Shown: in pieces, positions 7,320-13,769 of the stretch
Layout: each line of letters starts with the position of its first letter
How positions within the stretch are numbered: the stretch's first letter is position 1
Source of the DNA: CAZKMM01 sp964553915
GTDB lineage: Bacteria > RBG-13-61-14 > DRUE01
Assembly (NCBI GenBank): GCA_964553915.1
Contig: CAZKMM010000062.1
Span: 1-15,002 of the forward strand
Direction of reading: 5' to 3'
Length of the DNA: 15,002 bases
The notes under the pieces: generated by a model
The model's input: the letters and a program-made list of their open reading frames with translations, nothing else
Database searches by the model: none
What the model was told of the DNA's origin: nothing
Position numbers and translations under genes: made by a program

Positions 7320-8393
7320 ATGAGCGAGAAAAATAAAACCGAAAAAATCCTGGTAAAAGGCAATGTTGCGATTGCAATGGCTGCGATTGAGGCGGGCTGT
7401 CGCTATTATTTTGGCTACCCGATTACTCCCCAGAGTGATATTCCGGAATATCTCTCCCGGGAATTCCCTAAAATCGGCGGAGTGTTTCTTCAGGCGGAAA
7501 GCGAGGTGGCAGCGATTAATATGGTTCTGGGCGCCAGCTCTGCTGGAAAAAGGGTGATGACCAGCTCCAGCGGTCCGGGTATCAGCCTGATGCAGGAAGG
7601 AATCAGCTATCTGGCAGGCTCTGAGCTTCCCGCGGTGATTGTTAATGTCCAGAGAAGCGGTCCCGGGCTGGGGGGAATCTCTCCCAGCCAGGGAGATTAC
7701 TTCCAGGCAACCAGAGGAGGTGGACACGGAGACTACCGCACTCCGGTTCTGGCTCCTTCATCGGTGCAGGAGATGTGGGACCTGACCTTCTTAGCCTTTG
7801 ACCTGGCTGATGAATACCGCACCCCGGTGGTGATTCTGGCAGACGCAATGCTCGGACAGATGCAGGAGCCTTTAGAATTAAGAAAACCACCGGCACGAAA
7901 TCTTCCTGAAAAAGACTGGATTCTGACTGGCTGTGAGGGAAGGGAGCCGAAGAAGTTAAAATCATTATATCTCGGGCATCGGGAACTTGAGAAGCACTGC
8001 TGGGAGCTGTGGGAAAAGTATCAAAGAATGAAGGAACGAGAAGTAAGATGGGAAGAGGTAAATTGTGAAGAAGCAGACCTGCTTGTGGTTGCATTTGGAA
8101 GCGCGGCGAGAATCTCCAAAACCGCGGTTGAAAATGCCCGGGCAGAAGGGCTGAAGGTTGGGCTGTTTAGACCCATTACTTTATTCCCCTATCCGGAGCA
8201 AAGGCTGGCAGAGCTGAGCGAAAAAGCTAAAGCACTTTTAGTGGTGGAGCTGAACACCGGGCAGATGCTGGAAGATGTGAAAATTGCAGTAGGAAAATCC
8301 AAGCCGATTTATTTTTACGGCAGACCCCCGGGAACTGATTCCCTGCCAATGCCTGCGGAAATACTGGACCAGATTCGGGAGGTATATCCTTGA
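7320..8393 (+). CDS. 2-oxoacid:ferredoxin oxidoreductase, alpha subunit (VorB/KorA type)
   Basis: The 357 residues form the pyrimidine-binding/transketolase-C part of a 2-oxoacid:ferredoxin oxidoreductase, which decarboxylates a 2-oxoacid to an acyl-CoA while reducing ferredoxin, or runs in reverse. Conserved blocks are YYFGYPITPQSDIPEYL, FLQAESEVAAINMVLGASSAG, TSSSGPGISLMQEGISYLAG and GGGHGDYRTPVLAPSSVQEM, followed by the C-terminal domain (LLVVAFGSAARISKTAVENA and VVELNTGQMLEDV). From memory these fit best with proteins annotated 3-methyl-2-oxobutanoate dehydrogenase subunit VorB. Close relatives are called KorA (2-oxoglutarate), so the substrate is open. GGAG precedes the ATG by about 7 nt. 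The stop overlaps the TTG start of the beta gene. Confidence 0.92.
   Translation: MSEKNKTEKILVKGNVAIAMAAIEAGCRYYFGYPITPQSDIPEYLSREFPKIGGVFLQAESEVAAINMVLGASSAGKRVMTSSSGPGISLMQEGISYLAGSELPAVIVNVQRSGPGLGGISPSQGDYFQATRGGGHGDYRTPVLAPSSVQEMWDLTFLAFDLADEYRTPVVILADAMLGQMQEPLELRKPPARNLPEKDWILTGCEGREPKKLKSLYLGHRELEKHCWELWEKYQRMKEREVRWEEVNCEEADLLVVAFGSAARISKTAVENARAEGLKVGLFRPITLFPYPEQRLAELSEKAKALLVVELNTGQMLEDVKIAVGKSKPIYFYGRPPGTDSLPMPAEILDQIREVYP
8377..8382 (+). promoter_or_regulatory. Shine-Dalgarno supporting the TTG start of the beta subunit
   Basis: GGGAGG lies 7 nt before TTG at 8390. The TTG overlaps the upstream TGA in the arrangement TTGA, and no ATG is available near the conserved N-terminal motif. 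This supports TTG as the true start and translational coupling with the alpha subunit. Confidence 0.75.
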
Positions 8394-9163
8394 GCAAAAA
8401 AGAAAAAGAGCTCAAACTGATCAATCCCCGACCCCAAACCCTGATCGACCGACCCACTCATTTTTGCCCGGGATGTCATCACGGTATCATTCACCGACTG
8501 GTTGCGGAGGCAATAGATTATTTTGGAATTCGGGAAAAAGCCATCGGAGTTGCCAGCGTGGGATGTAGTGTTTTTCTTTATGACTATCTGGCAACCGATG
8601 TTTTAGAAGCACCGCACGGAAGAGCCCCGGCAGTTGCTACCGGGCTAAAACGTGCCCTTCCGGATAAAATAATTTACAGCTATCAGGGAGATGGCGACCT
8701 GGCTGCGATTGGCACCGCAGAAATCCTCCACTGCGCCAACCGGGGGGAGCGACTTACCATCATCTTTGTTAACAACACTAACTACGGAATGACCGGGGGA
8801 CAGATGGCACCCACCACCCTGCTCGGTCAGAAAACTTCTACCACTCCTTACGGAAGGGATTTTCGCAGAGATGGTTATCCTATCCGGATGGCAGAGCTTC
8901 TTGCGGGCTTGGAGGGAGTGGCTTTCAGTGCCCGGGGAGCCGTGAATAAGCCGGCAAATGTCCGAAGGACCCGGGAGCTGATTCGCAAGGCATTTTTAGC
9001 TCAGCTCAATGATTTAGGCTTTGGCTTTGTAGAGGTATTAAGTGCCTGTCCTACGGATTGGGGCTTAAAACCCCTAGAGGCGATTAAGCGGGTGGAAGAG
9101 GAGTTAATTCCCTATTATCCGCTGGGAATTTTTAAAGAGAAAAAGGAGCCAGACCATCTATGA
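8390..9163 (+). CDS. korB: 2-oxoacid:ferredoxin oxidoreductase, beta subunit (thiamine pyrophosphate binding)
   Basis: The thiamine-diphosphate subunit, 257 residues. The start is TTG, supported by GGGAGG and the TTGA overlap with the alpha gene. The N-terminal CPGCHHG motif (C26, C29) and the TPP/Mg motif GDGDLAAIG (from G100) running to NN at 128-129 are both present, followed by NYGMTGGQMAPTT. The CPGC segment is typical of beta subunits in this group. Together with alpha, gamma and the ferredoxin-like subunit it gives a complete four-subunit enzyme. The order delta-alpha-beta-gamma is the usual one for Kor/Vor operons. The gamma gene begins 4 nt before its stop (ATGA). Substrate (2-oxoglutarate or branched-chain/2-oxobutyrate) cannot be decided from sequence. 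Confidence 0.92.
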   Translation: MSKKEKELKLINPRPQTLIDRPTHFCPGCHHGIIHRLVAEAIDYFGIREKAIGVASVGCSVFLYDYLATDVLEAPHGRAPAVATGLKRALPDKIIYSYQGDGDLAAIGTAEILHCANRGERLTIIFVNNTNYGMTGGQMAPTTLLGQKTSTTPYGRDFRRDGYPIRMAELLAGLEGVAFSARGAVNKPANVRRTRELIRKAFLAQLNDLGFGFVEVLSACPTDWGLKPLEAIKRVEEELIPYYPLGIFKEKKEPDHL

Positions 9164-9705
9164 ATACCAATCTGGTCATATCTGGATTTGGCGGACAGGG
9201 GATTTTGCTTAGCGGACTTCTTTTAGCAGAATCCGCTATGTTCCAGGGGTATAATGTGACTTATTTCCCAAGCTACGGAGTGGAAATGCGGGGGGGGACT
9301 GCTAACTGCACGGTGGTAATTTCTGAGCGGGAAATCGGCTCGCCGGTGGTGAGTGCCCCGGAGGTGGTAATTGCAATGAGCGAGCAGGCAAGGGAAAAAT
9401 TCCAGCCCCGTCTTAAGCCAGAAGGGCTGTTTATTTTAAACAGCTCTCTGGCTCAGCCAGAACTGGTAGAGAGAAAAGACCTTGAGTTTTTAGCTTTTCC
9501 TTTCAACCAGCTGGCATTAGAGCTGGGAAACCCCCGTCTGGCAAATATGATTGCTCTGGGGGTGTATCTGGCAAAAAAGCCAGTGGTGGAGCTAAAAATA
9601 ATTGAAGAGGTATTAAAACAGCGTCTGGGAAATAAATCTCCCAAGCTGGCAGAGGCAAATTTACAGGCAATTAAAAAAGGCTTAGAGCTAGCAGGAGGAA
9701 GATAA
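9160..9705 (+). CDS. korC: 2-oxoacid:ferredoxin oxidoreductase, gamma subunit
   Basis: A 181-residue catalytic-gamma-domain protein. Family signatures are the N-terminal SGFGGQGILLSGLLLAE and the block PSYGVEMRGGTANCTVVIS, followed by SPVVSAPEVVIAM and the C-terminal helical NPRLANMIALGVYL. Gamma subunits complete the CoA/TPP active site with alpha and beta. The ATG overlaps the beta stop codon; AGGAG is about 11 nt upstream. The stop TAA shares its last base with the regulator's ATG (TAATG), linking the enzyme and regulator genes tightly. Confidence 0.93.
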   Translation: MNTNLVISGFGGQGILLSGLLLAESAMFQGYNVTYFPSYGVEMRGGTANCTVVISEREIGSPVVSAPEVVIAMSEQAREKFQPRLKPEGLFILNSSLAQPELVERKDLEFLAFPFNQLALELGNPRLANMIALGVYLAKKPVVELKIIEEVLKQRLGNKSPKLAEANLQAIKKGLELAGGR

Positions 9706-10286
9706 TGAGCGAACAGATAGAAGAGCTTAAAATCGGAGAGAAAATCAAACAGCTTCGGGAAGATAAGGCACTGAGCCTTGAGGAACTGGCACAGCGGGTA
9801 GGAATCAGCCCCTCGGTATTAAGCCAGATAGAGAATCATTTAATCTCTCCGCCTCTAGGCACTTTGATTAAGCTGGCACGAGCACTGGAAGTTAATATCA
9901 GCGAGTTTTTTGGTGGGGAAGGAAAGACATATAGTCTGGTTAGGAAAAATGAGCGAAAAAAGGTAAGCAGATTTGCATCTAAAGATGGAATAAAATATGG
10001 TTATTCTTATGAGGCACTCGGCTATGATAAAAAGGACCGGCATATGGAGCCGTTTATTGTTACCCTGGAGCGAGCGGAGATGGAGCCAAAACAGCTCTCC
10101 ACCCATCCGGGAGAAGAATTTCTTTATGTGCTGGAAGGAAAAGTAATGGTTCAGCTCGGAGACCATACTGATATTTTAGAGCCGGGTGATAGCATTTACT
10201 ATGATGCCAGTTTTCCCCATCGGGTAAGCTGTTATGAAGGGGAGCAGGCAAAAATTGTGGCAGTAATCTGGACCCCGGAAAAATAA
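9705..10286 (+). CDS. XRE-family transcriptional regulator with C-terminal cupin domain
   Basis: The 193-residue protein has an N-terminal helix-turn-helix of the XRE/Cro type (about residues 10-68; LSLEELAQRVGISPSVLSQIE) and a C-terminal single cupin (about 115-190). Cupin hallmarks are HPGEEFLYVLEGKV with H134, E138, and FPHRV with H172, so a metal or small-molecule pocket is plausible. Proteins of this layout commonly sense a metabolite and control neighbouring catabolic or biosynthetic genes. AGGAGG precedes the ATG by 6 nt, and the gene overlaps korC by 1 nt. It may therefore regulate its own operon, but I see no convincing palindromic operator near 1318-1369. The ligand is unknown. Confidence 0.9.
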   Translation: MSEQIEELKIGEKIKQLREDKALSLEELAQRVGISPSVLSQIENHLISPPLGTLIKLARALEVNISEFFGGEGKTYSLVRKNERKKVSRFASKDGIKYGYSYEALGYDKKDRHMEPFIVTLERAEMEPKQLSTHPGEEFLYVLEGKVMVQLGDHTDILEPGDSIYYDASFPHRVSCYEGEQAKIVAVIWTPEK

Positions 10287-10311
10287 ATAAAAAATTATTC
10301 AAAAGCCATAT

Positions 10312-12516
10312 ATGAGCCGGATTTTAGTTGCACGAACATCTGAGGATTTCATCAAGGAGCTTGCTCAACTCCTTGACCAAGAGTATTTTGAGCTGATCCC
10401 GGCAGAAAACAAAGACCAGGCTTTAGACCTCCTTTCCAAAGAGAATTTTGACCTGGTAGTTATTGACCATTATTTCCCGGAAAAGACTTCTCTGATGCAG
10501 GAGCTGGTCACCGAGATTCGGGAGATTCCAATCATTGTGATTACAGAAAGAAGCGAGGAAAAAGAATTTCAGCCCGCTCATCAAATTCAGGGATTTCTGG
10601 AGCTGGGAAAATTTGAGCTCGGACTTCTTCCCAATATTATTCGGCACTTAATTTCCCAGAGCAAAGTTCTGGAGCATATCCTCCAGGAAGAAAAAAAATA
10701 TCACCAGCTTTTCCATCAGGTAGATTACGGGATGATAATGCTCAATCCTCAGGGAAAGATTGAAGAAGTAAATGGGAGCGCCTGTAGAATTCTGGATAGA
10801 ACCAAGGAAGAGCTGGTGGGTAAAACTTTTTTAGAGCTGGCTTGCTTGGATTCGGTTTTTGCTTCTCTGTTCAGTGCCCTCTCTCAACATCATCAAAAGC
10901 ATTTTCCTTATAGAGCTGTGTTTGAAAGCAAAGATAAATATATTTGGGTCAACTTTTACTTTTTTTCAATTGCTGGGCAGGAATATGCTCTGGTTTCCCT
11001 TTCTGACCTTGCCTGGGTAAAACAGGCACAAAAAAAGCTGGAGGTCTCTCAGGAACGATACCAGCAAATTTTTGAAAACCTGGGAACAATGATTGTGGTT
11101 ATAAATGAGCAGGGAAGAATTATTGATGCCAACCGCTGGCTGGAAAACTGGCTGGGGATAAGTAGAAAAAAACTGAAAAATTTAAATGTCGCAAAAATCC
11201 TTGTCCAGCAGGGGCACCAGGAATGGCTGGCTCAGGTGCAGAATGCTCTGGAGAGTGAAGGAATCTATCGGGGGGAGCTGGAGCTGGAGATTCGGGGGAA
11301 AAAGCGGGTGATGGGAATGACTGTCAGCAGGTTCAAGACCGAAAAAGAAGCCTGGGGCTATCTGGCTGGCTTTCAGGATATTACCTACCGAAAACGGTTA
11401 AGGGAAACCCAGAGACAATTGCAGTGGGAGCTGGTTCAAAAATCCCGTCTGGCAAGTCTGGGCGACCTGATTCAAGGAATAACCCATAATTTGAACAATC
11501 CCTTAACTGTGATCAAATCCACGGTGGACTATCTTTTAGAAGTAAAGCCTGAGCCGGAAGAAATCCTGGAGGAGCTGGAGATAATTCAACAGCAGGCGCA
11601 GAGAATGAACCAGCTCCTCAAAGACCTCACGGTTAAAAGTAGAAAAGAGGCACTCCAGGTTCTTTCCCGGCTGGATTTAAATCAGGTGCTGGAAGAAGAA
11701 CTTAATATGATGTCGCATCATCCATTTTTCAAATATGAGGTTAAGCTGGAAAAGGAGCTAAAGCCCCTGCCCCTGATTCGGGGAATTTATTCAGACTTTT
11801 CCCAGACCTTCTCCAACCTGATTAAAAACGCTCTGGATGCAATGCAGGCGGTGGAAGAAAAAATTCTTCGGGTGCGAAGCAGGACCGAGGCTGGAAACAT
11901 TGTTATTGAAATTCAGGACAGCGGGGTGGGAATTGAAAAAGAGCTAATCCCCAGACTATTTGACCCCTTCTTTACCACCAAACCCCTTACCGGGCAGGAG
12001 GGAAAGCCAAGTGGCGTTGGACTTGGTTTATACACCTGCAGGCTTCTGATAGAGCCTTATGGTGGAAGGTTTGAGGTGGAAAGCGAGGCGGGAAAGGGAA
12101 GTATTTTTCGGCTCCGGATTCCCACCCAGCCCCTTCAGGCGAGCAAAATCCTGCTCCTTTCCCAGGACGAAAGTTTTCTCTCTATTCTGGATGCCTCGCT
12201 TCGGTTTATCGGACAAAAAGTGGTCAGCGAAAAAGAGTTTAAAAATATTATTGACCAAGAAGAGCATTTTGACTACTTTGTAATAGACCTGGAAAGCCTG
12301 GGAGAAAAATGGAAAGAGCGGGTGGAAATGCTGGTTAGCTTCTGTCCTCAGGCAAATTTTATTTTTTTAACCAACCAATCACCAGAGCTGTTAGGAGCCC
12401 AACTTCACCTCAACATCCCTTATTTAATTCTCCAGAAACCGATCCAGACTTCAGAAATCTCTCAAGCCCTGGCATTGATAGAAGCTGGCTATACTCAATC
12501 TTCTGCTGGCTTTTAA
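10312..12516 (+). CDS. Soluble hybrid histidine kinase: receiver-like, PAS, PAS, HisKA, HATPase, receiver-like
   Basis: The 734-residue product has no transmembrane segment. Its order is a receiver-like domain (1-115), two PAS domains (about 128-238 and 248-365), HisKA (380-445) with phospho-acceptor H392 in GITHNLNNPL, HATPase_c (490-605) with N506, D536 (DSGVGI) and GVGLGLYT, and a second receiver-like domain (610-725). Both receiver-like domains keep the central aspartate (D52 in VVIDHYF; D659 in FVIDLES), and the last keeps K709 in LQKPI. Both have lost the acidic pair of strand 1: ILVARTSED and ILLLSQDES stand where DD is normal. They may bind phosphate poorly. There is no clear Shine-Dalgarno before 10312, 26 nt after the regulator. 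It probably senses a cytosolic signal; its partner is not in view. Confidence 0.9.
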   Translation: MSRILVARTSEDFIKELAQLLDQEYFELIPAENKDQALDLLSKENFDLVVIDHYFPEKTSLMQELVTEIREIPIIVITERSEEKEFQPAHQIQGFLELGKFELGLLPNIIRHLISQSKVLEHILQEEKKYHQLFHQVDYGMIMLNPQGKIEEVNGSACRILDRTKEELVGKTFLELACLDSVFASLFSALSQHHQKHFPYRAVFESKDKYIWVNFYFFSIAGQEYALVSLSDLAWVKQAQKKLEVSQERYQQIFENLGTMIVVINEQGRIIDANRWLENWLGISRKKLKNLNVAKILVQQGHQEWLAQVQNALESEGIYRGELELEIRGKKRVMGMTVSRFKTEKEAWGYLAGFQDITYRKRLRETQRQLQWELVQKSRLASLGDLIQGITHNLNNPLTVIKSTVDYLLEVKPEPEEILEELEIIQQQAQRMNQLLKDLTVKSRKEALQVLSRLDLNQVLEEELNMMSHHPFFKYEVKLEKELKPLPLIRGIYSDFSQTFSNLIKNALDAMQAVEEKILRVRSRTEAGNIVIEIQDSGVGIEKELIPRLFDPFFTTKPLTGQEGKPSGVGLGLYTCRLLIEPYGGRFEVESEAGKGSIFRLRIPTQPLQASKILLLSQDESFLSILDASLRFIGQKVVSEKEFKNIIDQEEHFDYFVIDLESLGEKWKERVEMLVSFCPQANFIFLTNQSPELLGAQLHLNIPYLILQKPIQTSEISQALALIEAGYTQSSAGF

Positions 12517-13769
12517 TTCTGAGAACGCCTCCTGATTTCCAGACTGCGGGCGTGTTCCTTTAATCCCTCCAGATGGGCAAAATCTCTTGCTGGCTCGCAA
12601 AGAGTAGAAAACCTCCCCAGGGAAAAATAAATCTGGCTCTGGCGATGGAGAAAATCCCAGACCCCCAGCGGAGAATCAAATCTAGCCCTGCCTCCAGTAG
12701 GAAGACAATGATTGGTTCCAGCAAGGTAATCTCCAATTGCTACCGGCGACCAGGCACCGAGAAAAACCGCACCAGCAGTGGTTATCCTGTCTGCCCAGCT
12801 CTCCGGCTTCCGAACCTGTAATTCCAGATGCTCCGGAGCTATCTGATTGGCAAGCTCTATCATCTCCTTTTTGCCCGAGCAAAAAATTAAAACCAGATTA
12901 CCCTTTTCTTTTTTAAGCCGGGCTTTTGCCTCAACAAGAAAACTCTGCTTATTGCTGAGCAGAAATCCCCAGCTATCTTTTCCGTGCTCCAGTTGTGCTT
13001 GAAGGTCAGAAAGAGCAAACTCCAGCGGAGCAGAGCCATCCGCCAAAATCACCACCTCGCTCGGACCCGCCAGAGTATCAATTCCGACCAGACCAAGAGA
13101 ATAAGCATATACCTTGGCAGTGCTGACATAAATTCCGCCCGGTCCCACAATCTTATCCACCTTTTTGACCGGCTTCACTCCCAGCGATAAAGCAAAAATC
13201 GCCTGAGCCCCACCGAGCTTATAAACCACATCTGCTCCGGCTAATTTAGCAGAATATAAAATTGCCGGGTGAATTTTTCCCCCGGGGGCAGGGCTGGTAA
13301 GAATAATTTCCTTCACCCCAGCCAGCCGGGCAGGAATTACCGTCATCAAAACTGTGCTTGCCAGCGGATATTTCCCTGCCGGGATATAAATTCCTACCCG
13401 CTCCAGAGGTATCCACCTTTCTTTTAAATACCCGCCTTTTTCTCTGAGCTGGAAACCTCCGGGAAGCTGGTTTTTATGAAACCGCTCTATTCTTTTTAAG
13501 GCTTTTTTAATTGCGGTTTTTTCTTTCTCGCTGAGAGATTTTTCTGCCTGAAGGAATTCCTTGGGCTTGACCTGCAAATCTGCTTCCTTTCCCACAAAGC
13601 CATCATACTCCCGGGCATATTTTAAAACCGCTTTTATCCCCCGCTTTTTTACTTCCTGAAAAATTTCCTCCACCCGCTCCAGCACCTCTTGGGAGACCTG
13701 AGCTCTTTTTTCTAAAATCCGCTTCAGCTTTCTGGAAAAATCCCTGTCTCTGGTCTCCAGATAAATCAT
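12513..13769 (-). CDS. hisD: Histidinol dehydrogenase
   Basis: It catalyses the final two NAD-dependent oxidations from histidinol to histidine. The 418 residues match family length. The zinc ligands are Q259 and H262 (QAQLEHG), D347 (AIGDYLAGTNHCLPTGG) and H406 (EGLKEHARS); the catalytic pair is E313-H314 (APEHLELQ). The nucleotide-binding segment GPGGIYVSTAKVYAYSLG and GIDTLAGPSEVVILAD are present. The ATG at 13769 overlaps the murA stop (ATGA), so translation is coupled to murA. Its stop codon overlaps the kinase stop by 4 nt in a convergent arrangement, leaving no room for an intergenic terminator. No other his gene is in the window. Confidence 0.97.
   Translation of the reverse strand: MIYLETRDRDFSRKLKRILEKRAQVSQEVLERVEEIFQEVKKRGIKAVLKYAREYDGFVGKEADLQVKPKEFLQAEKSLSEKEKTAIKKALKRIERFHKNQLPGGFQLREKGGYLKERWIPLERVGIYIPAGKYPLASTVLMTVIPARLAGVKEIILTSPAPGGKIHPAILYSAKLAGADVVYKLGGAQAIFALSLGVKPVKKVDKIVGPGGIYVSTAKVYAYSLGLVGIDTLAGPSEVVILADGSAPLEFALSDLQAQLEHGKDSWGFLLSNKQSFLVEAKARLKKEKGNLVLIFCSGKKEMIELANQIAPEHLELQVRKPESWADRITTAGAVFLGAWSPVAIGDYLAGTNHCLPTGGRARFDSPLGVWDFLHRQSQIYFSLGRFSTLCEPARDFAHLEGLKEHARSLEIRRRSQN

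Noticed and set aside
7197..7727. A 176-codon open frame on the minus strand across the ferredoxin and alpha-subunit genes.
   Set aside because: It lies wholly antisense to two well-supported genes, its translation has no recognisable domain, and it has no promoter or ribosome-binding site that stands out.
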